DNA of 64,000 nucleotides, from NCBI GenBank assembly GCA_902797845.1, contig CADBUJ010000012.1, positions 1-64,000 on the forward strand, given 5' to 3'. Shown piece by piece: positions 51,924-63,600 of this stretch. The notes under the pieces were generated by a model. It ran no database searches. It was not told where the DNA came from and saw only the letters and a program-made list of their open reading frames with translations. The translations under genes were made by a program, and so were the position numbers. This stretch comes from an uncultured Eubacteriales bacterium. Lineage in GTDB: Bacteria > Bacillota > Clostridia > Lachnospirales > Lachnospiraceae. Numbering within the stretch: position 1 is the first letter of the stretch; every line of letters begins with the position of its first letter.

Positions 51924-53693
51924 TTACTGATCCTCCCTTCCTGCAATATCCGAGATCTCTTTAATAAGCTCGTTCTGTATCTTTTCGTACTCCCCATCTA
52001 TATCGCCTTCCGGAGTATATTTGTATCGGCCTATCCTCTCTCTTACGGCCATGGATACGAGATCCTCTATGGATGCTCCCTCCGAAAGGGCCTTTCCGCT
52101 CTCTTCGTAGAAGGAATATACAAGCCTCATCATATTAAACTGCTTTTTCAGAGACGTATATGTATCAGTTTCATCGAAGGAATTCTGATGAAGGAAATCC
52201 TCCCTTATGGATCTTGCAGCTTCCATCTTAAGTCTGTCTCCAGGTGAAAGTGCATCCATACCTACCATCTTAACGATCTCGTTAAGTGACGCCTCTTCCT
52301 GAAGAAGGGTCATAAGATGCTGACGTGTTTCCATCCATTCCCCGGAGACATTTTCGTCAAACCATTTGCCCAGAACATCCAGATAAAGGCTGTAGCTGGT
52401 AAGCCAGTTGATGGCAGGGAAATGTCTTTGATAAGCCAGATCCGCATCCAGCGCCCAGAATACCTTAACTATACGAAGGGTAGCCTGGGATACGGGTTCG
52501 GAAATATCTCCGCCGGGAGGTGATACGGCTCCTATGGCGGAAAGAGCGCCTTCTCTTCCATCTTTGCCGAGAGCTACCACATATCCCGCTCTTTCGTAAA
52601 ACTGAGCAAGTCTGGATCCAAGGTATGCGGGATATCCTTCCTCGCCGGGCATCTCCTCCAATCTTCCGGACATTTCTCTTAGAGCCTCTGCCCATCTTGA
52701 TGTGGAATCTGCCATAAGGGCAACGGAATAACCCATATCGCGGAAATACTCCGCTATAGTGATACCTGTATATATGGATGCCTCTCTCGCAGCAACAGGC
52801 ATATCCGAGGTATTGGCAATAAGAACAGTTCTTTTCATAAGGGATTCCCCTGTTCTGGGATCCTTAAGTTCAGGGAACTCGTTAAGAACGTCCGTCATCT
52901 CATTTCCGCGTTCTCCGCAGCCGATATATACCACTATATCTGCATCAGCCCATTTTGCCAGCTGATGCTGTATTACCGTCTTTCCTGATCCGAATGGACC
53001 GGGAACTGCTGCTATTCCTCCTTTAGCAATAGGGAAGAATGCATCAACGACCCTTTGTCCTGTGATAAGGGGCTGTCCCGGAGGCATTTTTCTTGCATAG
53101 GGTCTTCCCTTTCTTACAGGCCATTTCTGAAGCATGGTAAGCTCTTTATCCCCGTCTTCCGTTTCCAGGACGCAAACCGTATCATCAATAGTGTAGCTTC
53201 CGGAAGTGATGCTCTTTATTACACCCTTTACTCCAAAGGGCACCATTATCTTCTGAAGGACTACTTCCGTTTCCTGCACGGTACCTATGATATCTCCGGC
53301 TGATACCTCTTCGCCCACAGAAGCCACGGCCTTAAAGTCCCATTTGGCTTCGTGGTCCAGGGCGGGAACTTCTATACCTCTGGCAAGAAGATTGTTTCCG
53401 GTAACATCAAGGATCTTGTTCAAAGGTCTCTGGATACCGTCATAGATAGAGCCCACAAGTCCGGGCCCAAGCTCCACGGAAAGAGGCGCATTTGTTGATT
53501 CCACCGGTTCCCCGGGCCCAAGGCCCTGGGTTTCCTCGTAGACCTGTATGGACGCCCTGTCTCCGTGCATCTCTATTATCTCTCCTATAAGACGCTCGTT
53601 GGATACACGGACAACATCAAACATGTTGGCATCCCGCATGCCCTCTGCGATGACCAGCGGTCCGGCGACCTTTTTTATCGTTCCCTTGCTCAT
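51924..53693 (-). CDS. ntpA: V-type ATPase catalytic subunit A
   Basis: 589 residues. Catalytic head subunit. N-terminal [16 protein letters not shown], non-homologous domain insert (about 110-200), P-loop [22 protein letters not shown] and [20 protein letters not shown] are all intact. Subunit order around it (E-C-F-A-B-D) is the standard one. Confidence 0.97.
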   Translation of the reverse strand: MSKGTIKKVAGPLVIAEGMRDANMFDVVRVSNERLIGEIIEMHGDRASIQVYEETQGLGPGEPVESTNAPLSVELGPGLVGSIYDGIQRPLNKILDVTGNNLLARGIEVPALDHEAKWDFKAVASVGEEVSAGDIIGTVQETEVVLQKIMVPFGVKGVIKSITSGSYTIDDTVCVLETEDGDKELTMLQKWPVRKGRPYARKMPPGQPLITGQRVVDAFFPIAKGGIAAVPGPFGSGKTVIQHQLAKWADADIVVYIGCGERGNEMTDVLNEFPELKDPRTGESLMKRTVLIANTSDMPVAAREASIYTGITIAEYFRDMGYSVALMADSTSRWAEALREMSGRLEEMPGEEGYPAYLGSRLAQFYERAGYVVALGKDGREGALSAIGAVSPPGGDISEPVSQATLRIVKVFWALDADLAYQRHFPAINWLTSYSLYLDVLGKWFDENVSGEWMETRQHLMTLLQEEASLNEIVKMVGMDALSPGDRLKMEAARSIREDFLHQNSFDETDTYTSLKKQFNMMRLVYSFYEESGKALSEGASIEDLVSMAVRERIGRYKYTPEGDIDGEYEKIQNELIKEISDIAGREDQ

Positions 53694-53723
53694 TTATCGA
53701 TCTCCTTATATTTAAAGAAAAGA

Positions 53724-54053
53724 TTATTTGTCATCTCCGAAAAGAATGTCCGATCCTACTGCCTGCTCCACAGACTTTTTGACATTAAGGACACCCTCTC
53801 CCGTATTTCCTCTGATGCCGGGGATAACTATAACGGCAGGTGTTATCCTCTCTCTATATTTTTCCGCATCACTTTCCAGAACGGCATACAGCTCCTCCGT
53901 CATATAAATGATGCCGAAATCGTTTTCTGCCAGATTCCTGAAGATCCTTCCGCATTTTTCAGGATCCTTTATATCAACGGGAAATGTACTCAGTCCAAGT
54001 GCAGCAAAGCCGTATATGGAGTCGTAATCTCCCATTACCGCTATCTTAACCAT
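53724..54053 (-). CDS. V-type ATPase subunit F
   Basis: 109 residues. Small rotor/regulatory subunit (named NtpG in Enterococcus). Typical start KIAVMGDYDSIYGFAALGL and the AENDFGIIYMTEELYA core. The start overlaps the end of subunit C by 8 bases. Confidence 0.92.
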   Translation of the reverse strand: MVKIAVMGDYDSIYGFAALGLSTFPVDIKDPEKCGRIFRNLAENDFGIIYMTEELYAVLESDAEKYRERITPAVIVIPGIRGNTGEGVLNVKKSVEQAVGSDILFGDDK

Positions 54054-55020
54054 ACATTTTCCTCATTCTCTCTCTGATGCTTTCTTCGGAAAAGCCGTTG
54101 GCCTTGGCCGTAAGGATCATCCTAACGGTCTTGATCTCATTCTCTCTGGCGAGATAATAAGCTATGACCGGCCCTTCCGATAAACTGTTTGTCTTCTGGG
54201 GACGAAGAGAATCTATGACTCTGTCGTCACACCATTTTTCAAAGGCGAAAGGAGACTCCTTTATGGCATCGGCACCTTCGCCGTAGCCGTTCCCGTAAAG
54301 AAACTCCATCATGCTCTCTTCCCCTGATGATGCTGCATTTATTAAAGCATCCCTGTCAAAGGAGCTGCATTCAGCCAGAGCCTCCTCCAAGAATTCCCGA
54401 TCCTTTCCGGCTCTTAAGGCTCTGAATGCTATCTTTATATCGGTAACGGCAACTGTCTCCTCTTCATATCGTTCAAGAAGTCTGCTGCCTGATGCCTTTC
54501 CGGCATCTCTCATGGCTTCAAGGCATGCCTTGTCTATCATTATGTCGCATCTCTGACCGTCGCCGGTCTCAAGCAGACTGTCATATGCCTCCTCCGCCAC
54601 TTTCTGCATGTATTCCGGAAGCTCCTTGAACCTTCTTTCGGATATGATCCCCTTAAGTCTGTCCTCTTCAAAACCTTCCAGAGGATAAGTCAGTCCTCCG
54701 GGGGCCTCCTCCGTGCAAAGATCCTTGATCACCGCCTTAAGATTATGGAATCTCTTGGGATAGGATAAAACGCTGAATATGCTGTCAGGGACCTTAAGCT
54801 CCTTTATGAGCTGAAGATCCTTCTCTTCCTCGCAGGCCAGGAATTCATCCCGGTCCATGCTTCCCGGATCCCCGTCTCCCCAGCCTTTTCCCGCAAGGTA
54901 ATCCATTATCTCCTTTTCGTCTTTCATTCCTGTCATCATGCCGATATCTGAATCCGATAAAAGGTTTTTCTCCTTAACCCTGATCCTGGCAACGGCATAA
55001 ACGTATCCGGTATCTCCCAT
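54046..55020 (-). CDS. ntpC: V-type ATPase subunit C (d-type, rotor-to-ring adaptor)
   Basis: 324 residues from ATG 55020. Couples the central shaft to the membrane ring. Family start YVYAVARIRVKEKNLLSDSD, repeats of helical bundles including SVLSYPKRFHNLKAVIK, and the C-terminal IAYYLARENEIKTVRMI. The frame is open 25 codons further upstream, but AGGAG stands 8 bases before 55020 and family alignment starts there. Confidence 0.94.
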   Translation of the reverse strand: MGDTGYVYAVARIRVKEKNLLSDSDIGMMTGMKDEKEIMDYLAGKGWGDGDPGSMDRDEFLACEEEKDLQLIKELKVPDSIFSVLSYPKRFHNLKAVIKDLCTEEAPGGLTYPLEGFEEDRLKGIISERRFKELPEYMQKVAEEAYDSLLETGDGQRCDIMIDKACLEAMRDAGKASGSRLLERYEEETVAVTDIKIAFRALRAGKDREFLEEALAECSSFDRDALINAASSGEESMMEFLYGNGYGEGADAIKESPFAFEKWCDDRVIDSLRPQKTNSLSEGPVIAYYLARENEIKTVRMILTAKANGFSEESIRERMRKMYG

Positions 55021-55030
55021 ACAAATACTC

Positions 55031-55624
55031 CTAATCAAAGAGCGCGGCTCTGGCTGTATCCTGAAGCTTCGCTCTCTTTTCGTGGAAGATGGCACTTAAA
55101 GAAAGATTGAGATCTATTCCTCCGTACCGGAGTATAAATCCACTTTCTATGGGCGCAGTATCCGAAGAGAGCGAAAGCTCTCCACCTGCATCTGATGCCA
55201 TTTCCTGAAGCTTTTCCGTAAATCCTTCGGGAAGTCTTTTAAGATCCTTTTCCGAAAAAAGTATCTCCCCCTTCCCGGGCTGGATGTTCTTTCCGGCAAG
55301 TTTTTCGATCATGGCAAAATAAGCATCGTCATCAAGATCTTTAAGTCTTTCGAATGTAAGATCGATAACATGCGATATGGCTTCCTGCTTCCCTGTAAGT
55401 ATGGCCTCTCTCCTTTTACGGTCCTTCTGGGAAGAGACTCTTTCCTTATGGTCTGCAGAAGCCTTGCGGGCTTTTTCTTCTGCCTCATGGATGATCTCCG
55501 CTGATGCAGTCTCTGCATCCTTAATGATAGAATCTGCTTTTGATCTGGCATCAGCAATTATCTTTTCCGAATTTTCCCTTGCTTCTTCGATTATTGCATT
55601 TGTAATGCTCTCTACTCCTGCCAT
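55031..55624 (-). CDS. ntpE: V-type ATPase subunit E (peripheral stalk)
   Basis: 197 residues. N-terminal long helix (EEARENSEKIIADARSKADS and on) that pairs with the G/H subunit, and a globular C-terminal head (about 115-195) with LFSEKDLKRLPEGF. Eleven bases after ntpK, ten before ntpC. Confidence 0.92.
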   Translation of the reverse strand: MAGVESITNAIIEEARENSEKIIADARSKADSIIKDAETASAEIIHEAEEKARKASADHKERVSSQKDRKRREAILTGKQEAISHVIDLTFERLKDLDDDAYFAMIEKLAGKNIQPGKGEILFSEKDLKRLPEGFTEKLQEMASDAGGELSLSSDTAPIESGFILRYGGIDLNLSLSAIFHEKRAKLQDTARAALFD

Positions 55625-55634
55625 CGTACTGTCC

Positions 55635-58144
<2,510 letters not shown>

Positions 58145-58159
58145 AAAAACACCTCTTGA

Positions 58160-58471
58160 TCAATCTAATAACGCTTTTATTACTTCGGACACTGCCTGTT
58201 CTTCTCTGTCGGACGCCTGCTTCTTAAGAAGAGCCACTTCTTTTTCATCATCCTCTGATGATGTGCTGAGCTCTCCTTCACCTTCCTCTTTGTCCTTTAA
58301 AGCGGCAGTATTCAGGAGGTCTGCCGCCTTCCTGCGGGCCTCCTGCTCCATATCATCCGCTTTCTCTTCCGAAGCCCTTATGATATCGAGGGCCTCTTTT
58401 TTTGCCTTTGCCACTATTTCCTCTGCAGCGCTTTCCGCATCTTTAACTGCTTTTATCGTTTCTGCTATCAA
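58160..58471 (-). CDS. V-type ATPase subunit G/H (peripheral-stalk coiled coil)
   Basis: 103 residues, mainly heptad-repeat helix rich in Ala, Lys and Glu (AESAAEEIVAKAKKEALDII, SEEKADDMEQEARRK), then an acidic Ser/Glu linker and a C-terminal helix. It pairs with ntpE in the peripheral stalk. First ATPase gene of the operon, after comEB. Confidence 0.85.
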   Translation of the reverse strand: MIAETIKAVKDAESAAEEIVAKAKKEALDIIRASEEKADDMEQEARRKAADLLNTAALKDKEEGEGELSTSSEDDEKEVALLKKQASDREEQAVSEVIKALLD

Positions 58472-58496
58472 TTCTTTCTCCTTGAATGTTACCGGA

Positions 58497-58982
58497 TCAG
58501 AGATCCAGTTCTATTTTTCTTCCTGAGGGGGTGTATTTTTTGTATTTTACTCCTGCGGCATCAAACATCTTTTTTGATGCTATAAAAGAAGGCAGATCCC
58601 CGTATTTATCGGACACATATATGACCTCTTTTATGCCGCTCTGAATGATCGCCTTTGCACATTCGTTACAGGGGAATAATGATACATAAAGTCTGGAGCC
58701 TTCCAGAGACCCGCCTCTGAAATTAAGTATTGCATTAAGTTCCGAATGAGTAACATATGCATATTTGGTATCCAGCATATCCCCTTCCCTTCTCCAGGGA
58801 AATTCGTCATCATCACATCCCATGGGAAATCCGTTGTAGCCCATGGACAATATCTTATTATCCATGCTGACGATGCATGAGCCCACCTGGCTGCTGGGGT
58901 CCTTGGACCTGTGTCCCGAAAGCTCTGCAACACCCATAAAGTATTCGTCCCAGCTTATATAATCCTGTCTTTTATCACCCAT
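58497..58982 (-). CDS. comEB: dCMP deaminase family protein
   Basis: 161 residues. Zinc cytidine/deoxycytidylate deaminase with HSELNAILNF (HxE, zinc and proton transfer) and SLFPCNECAKAII (PCxxC zinc ligands). dCMP to dUMP supports thymidylate synthesis; the family name ComEB comes from the competence operon, but dCMP deaminase is the likelier role. Lies between rpiB and the V-ATPase genes and is co-transcribed with them. Confidence 0.9.
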   Translation of the reverse strand: MGDKRQDYISWDEYFMGVAELSGHRSKDPSSQVGSCIVSMDNKILSMGYNGFPMGCDDDEFPWRREGDMLDTKYAYVTHSELNAILNFRGGSLEGSRLYVSLFPCNECAKAIIQSGIKEVIYVSDKYGDLPSFIASKKMFDAAGVKYKKYTPSGRKIELDL

Positions 58983-58994
58983 AAGATCCTCTCC

Positions 58995-59429
58995 TTAATT
59001 CAGGGAATCAAGTTTTTCTATTCTTCTTATATGTCTTTCTCCATCGGAAAAAGGAGTATCCAGAAATACATCTGTTATCCTGCATGCTTCCTCACCGGTA
59101 AGTATCCGTCCTCCGAGAGCAAGAATATTCGCATTATTATGCTCTTTTGCCATTTTGGCCATATATTCGCTGGTGCAGTTCGCACACCGTATTCCTTTAA
59201 ATCTGTTGGCTGCAATGGATATCCCTATGCCTGTTCCGCATATAAGGATCCCCAGCTCGGCGTCGCCTGCCAGAACAGCCTTCGCCACCTTCGCTCCGAA
59301 GTCGGGATAATCGCATGATGTATTCTCCAAAACCCCAAGGTCTTCAAATTCTATTCCACGCTCTTTAAGATGAGCTTTGATCTCCTGTTTAAGATCGTAT
59401 CCACCGTGATCAGATCCTATAGCTAACAT
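58995..59429 (-). CDS. rpiB: Ribose-5-phosphate isomerase B
   Basis: 144 residues. Interconverts ribose 5-phosphate and ribulose 5-phosphate. Canonical SDHGGYDLK (residues 6-14), CGTGIG with Cys64 and EHNNANILALGG (His97) motifs are all present, unlike the divergent paralogue at 11357. Overlaps the tsaC end by 7 bases. Confidence 0.94.
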   Translation of the reverse strand: MLAIGSDHGGYDLKQEIKAHLKERGIEFEDLGVLENTSCDYPDFGAKVAKAVLAGDAELGILICGTGIGISIAANRFKGIRCANCTSEYMAKMAKEHNNANILALGGRILTGEEACRITDVFLDTPFSDGERHIRRIEKLDSLN

Positions 59430-60529
59430 TTGTATTCACCCTCTTCATCTGCATTTATTATTCTGTGCCCCGCGGCTTTCAGCATTCTGTTCATAAGCCC
59501 CATGGCGTTTTCGTCTGTATAAAAGCTTTCCGAAAAGATCACCTCTGCATTTTCCTGATCAAGGTATCTTAATGTTTTGAAAAGCTCTTTTTCCATTGAA
59601 GATATATCCGTTAAGCTTCCCATCACGAGAACGTTCTCTTCCGGATAGAATGATCTTGTCTCCTCTGATGCGATCACCCACGTTCTTACTCCGCGCTCTT
59701 TAAGGGAAGAAACGCTTTTTTTGATATAATCTCTCACTTTCTCCCGGCTGCCGCTTATTATAAGAAGCTCGCCCTTTGGAGCATAATGAGTATACTTCAT
59801 GCCCGGTGCCCGCGGCACGGCATCCCCATGCTCATGCGTTTCTTCCGGGGAGCATCTGTCCTTATCAGACATGATCCCGCTAACGGCAGGATCTATCCTT
59901 ACCTCTCCAAGCACATCTTCCAGATCCTTTAAGGTGATGTGTCCAGGACGCAGGATAACGGGGATATCCTCTGTTACATCCACTATAGTGGATTCTATGC
60001 CTACACTGCATTTTCCGCCGTCCAATATAAGGTCCACTTTCCCTTCAAGATCCTCTGCCACATGTTCAGCCGTCACAGGGCTGGGCCTCCCGGAAATATT
60101 TGCCGAAGGCGCTGCGATGGGACAGCCGGAGAGCATTATAAGCTCCTTTGCCACCGGGTGATCCGGCATCCTTACGGCTACCGTATCAAGTCCTCCCGTA
60201 ACAGCATCAGGCACTATGGGCTTTTTTTTGAATATCATGGTCAAAGGGCCGGGCCAAAACCGTTGGGCCAGTTTTATCGCGGCTTCCGGGATCTCTTCAG
60301 CCAGTTCGGAAAGCTCTGATAAACGGCATATGTGCAATATAAGCGGATTATCGGACGGTCTCCCTTTGGCGGCATATATCTTTTTTGCCGCATTCGGATC
60401 AAGGCCGTTTGCCCCAAGACCGTATACGGTCTCCGTAGGAAAGGCCACCAGCCCTCCCGATGCTATTATCTCTGCCCCCTTTTTAATGGCAGATCCGTCC
60501 TCAAAAGCCTTTAAAATAAGTGTTTTCAC
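59423..60529 (-). CDS. tsaC: L-threonylcarbamoyladenylate synthase (Sua5-type)
   Basis: 368 residues. Makes threonylcarbamoyl-AMP from Thr, bicarbonate and ATP for t6A in tRNA. YrdC domain (about 10-205) with GGLVAFPTETVYGLGANGLD, AAKGRPSDNPLILHI and CPIAAPSANISGRPSPVTAEH; C-terminal Sua5 domain (about 225-360) begins PGMKYTHYAPKGELLI. The GTG start at 60529 has a GGGAG SD. First gene of the long tsaC-rpiB-comEB-V-ATPase-pepD operon. Confidence 0.93.
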   Translation of the reverse strand: MKTLILKAFEDGSAIKKGAEIIASGGLVAFPTETVYGLGANGLDPNAAKKIYAAKGRPSDNPLILHICRLSELSELAEEIPEAAIKLAQRFWPGPLTMIFKKKPIVPDAVTGGLDTVAVRMPDHPVAKELIMLSGCPIAAPSANISGRPSPVTAEHVAEDLEGKVDLILDGGKCSVGIESTIVDVTEDIPVILRPGHITLKDLEDVLGEVRIDPAVSGIMSDKDRCSPEETHEHGDAVPRAPGMKYTHYAPKGELLIISGSREKVRDYIKKSVSSLKERGVRTWVIASEETRSFYPEENVLVMGSLTDISSMEKELFKTLRYLDQENAEVIFSESFYTDENAMGLMNRMLKAAGHRIINADEEGEYKC

Positions 60530-60560
60530 CCTTTACTCCCGCTTAAAAACATACATAGTA

Positions 60561-60589
60561 ATTATACTCTAAGCCATATTTAAAGTCGA
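60561..60589 (-). promoter_or_regulatory. Promoter of the tsaC-V-ATPase operon
   Basis: Minus-strand -35 TCGACT (60584-60589), 17-base spacer, -10 TATAAT (60561-60566). No other promoter is seen before the V-ATPase genes, so this one may drive all of about 12 kb. Confidence 0.7.
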
Positions 60590-60615
60590 TTATTCTTTTT
60601 AATGATATGCCTAAC

Positions 60616-60644
60616 AAGAAAGCGGGGATCATCCCCGCTTTCTT
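60616..60644 (-). terminator. Terminator after the surface-protein gene
   Basis: Minus-strand AAGAAAGCGGGGA / TCCCCGCTTTCTT stem with a 3-base loop, starting 3 bases past the stop. A weak T-run (CTTGTTAG) follows. Confidence 0.75.
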
Positions 60645-60647
60645 AGA

Positions 60648-63600
60648 TCAAACCCTTCTTCTTTTTCTTTTTGATCTGTATAAAGCACATCCGGCAGATA
60701 CAATAAAGGCCATGGCCATTATGCCCATAAATAATTCAGGCTTAAGATAATCTCCTGTCTTTGAACTGCCTCCCTGCTTTTTATCTTTATCTTCCGAAGG
60801 CGGCCTCTTTTCCGTTTCCGGAGGCTTCTCCGGTAAGCTTTCGCTTTCAGTCTCAGAGTTCTCCTTTGTTTCAGTTTCAGTCTCCGTTTCCGTTTCTGTC
60901 TCTTTTTCTTTGGAATTTATAAACAGGAATTCCTCCCCTTCTTCCGTTACCGTTCCGGATACTTTTGTTACTGAAGCCGTATGATCCTCAGGATCCTCCT
61001 CTACAACAAATGATACGTTTACGGGAAGGTCGATACGTATTTCATCATCATGCTTAAGGTATGTTACTCCGACACCGTTTTCGAAATCTATCCCGCCATA
61101 TGTCCCGCTCACACTCTTGCCTTCCGCATTAGTAAGGGTTACGGTGAATCTGAACAGCTTATCCTTGTCTCCTGCAGAGCCGCTCACTTCTTTTCTTAAG
61201 GTTATGTGTCCTTGTTTTAAGGTATTGGTTATATCATATCCCTGTATCGTTGTTGAATAATCCTTCAAGGGCACTTCAGCCACCGAGTAGATATACGGTG
61301 CTCCATACTGATCTTCTGCATCAAGACCCGTAAAATAATATGTATTTCCTTCCCATTTGGGTTCTGCATCAAGCTCCTCGGAAGGACCGCTGTCTGTTTT
61401 TCTGCTTAGTATAAGCCTTACCTCATCCTTATTGCTGTGATGCAGGCCTCCGTCTACCCATATCTTCCTCCCGGAAATAAGTGTCTTCTTTTCGTTAAGG
61501 ATCTCTATGGATATGTCCTTTCCTTCATGGACCGTACCTGAGTCGTTTCCGTCTGTAGTAAGAGCCACCCATCCTTCTCTGGAATAATCCTTTTCCTTTA
61601 CGGAATATGTACTCCCCACAGGCAGATCGAATATTTCTATCCTGTCGCCGTGCTTCATCTGTACGGTCTTGAGAACGTATCCCTCGTCATCTGCCACAAG
61701 CCTTCCTATGGATGAATCATATCTTCCTCCCGGGGCAAGGCCCTTTAATTCTATATCGAATTCGAATTCCCTTCTCCTGTCGGATGGCTCATCTGATATG
61801 ACTTTCTTCGTCAAGGCCAGATCCTGTACCCTGTTTAAGGTATTGGTAAAGGTTATGCTTATGTCCTCTCCGGGATCCGCTTTTTCATATTCCGTCGAAA
61901 GCGTCGTGTTCTCGGAGTTGTTCTCTCCCGAGGAGGCTATTATCCTGCCGAGTCCGGCACCATCTGTTATCTCATAGGAAGCTGTATGATCTCCCTTTTC
62001 CTCCGTAACTCTGTACCTGGTGCCACAGGGTATATCAAGAAGCTTTACTTCCTCTCCCCCTTTAAGTAAAACCGTAACAAGCGCCTCTCCTGTTTCGTCT
62101 GAATAAAAAGTTTCTCCGTTGCTTAAAGAATACTCGGTACCGGCATCAAGGCCTGTCAATTCCACATAAAATCTGTAACGGCCTGCGTTCTCGAAATATC
62201 CTTTTTCCTCCTTTCTGAGGAGGATGTCCACATATTCCGATTTCCTTTCGTTATAAGCATTAACTATCTCAACACTTTGATCCGAGATCTCCCTTGTATC
62301 CTCAAATGCCGTTACCACCGCATAATAGCCGTAATAATCCGTGGACTCCTGTCTGGGATTTGATGTACTGGAGGAAAGACCGAATGTCACGGAATCTCCG
62401 TTCACTGTATAGAATTCCGTATTGGCAGACATACGATGATGGCCCATAACCTTATTTCTGATAATGGATTCGTAGCTGTGTTCTCCCGGAGATGTATATT
62501 CCGGATGAGCCCCCTCCCACATATATACATAATCAGATCCTGTACCGGTTGCATATGTAAGTCTCACATTAAGTTTTGTTGCCCCCGGTATGGTTACCAC
62601 ATCCACATACTTCAGGCCCACATCATATCGGCTCAGCATATTTCCGGAGTCATCCAGATTTGGTGTATGGGAGACCTTTCTCCCGTTAATATATCTGCCT
62701 CCCGTTATAAACCCGTTTTGCCTGTTGTCTATATAAACATCGTACTGGGGCAGGCCCTCCTCCTCTACCTTATATTCAAGGTCGGAAGGTATATCTTTTA
62801 TGGTCAGGCTTTCCCCTCCCTTAAGCTTTACATGGGCCACTCCTTCGTTAAAGGGGATTCCGTCAAATACCTGAAGACCTGATACGGAATCACCTGTAAG
62901 GGTTATCTTAAAATTAAATTCCCTGTTCTTTTCGGCTTCGGGAAGCTCTGCCTCCTCTCCTGTATAGATCCGGTTTCCGTTTTCATCCAGAACGAACCTT
63001 TCTCCTTCCATAAGGATCTTATTAAGCGTAAGTGAGGAAAAGGCCTTGTCTTCATCCGTGTTCGTAACTACAGCGCTCCTGGTTTCCGAATCTACTTTTA
63101 TAATATGATTCATGGCCGGAGAATAATATCCTTCCATATCCTCTTCGTAAAGATAATAATCCAGCGTATCATCGAAAACATCGAAGGTATAGGTCCATGT
63201 ACCGTCGTCTCCGATCACCCATTTACTGTCTTCCGTGATCCATTCATAATCTCCGTCTCCAATAGGAATGGCTCCGTTATCTCCGCTATCCCCACTGTTT
63301 CCGCCGCTTAAGTCTCCATCTCCGTCATTAGTATCTTCAGGTTCCGAAAGCAATATATCTCCAACACCTGCTGCCGTGATCTCCGCCTTTGGGATCATCA
63401 AAGCCGTATAGGGAGTATACTCCTTGTATTTAAGATACCCGTCTCCTCCGTAATAAGCTTTTGTCTTATCAACAAATGCCGGATCATAGCCCGGAAGACT
63501 TGTACATCCTAAAAACATGTTGCCGTGGTTGTTCATCTTCTCCGTGTTCCATTTATCTGAAACATAGATGTCTGACAGGTTTACACAATTGTAGAACATA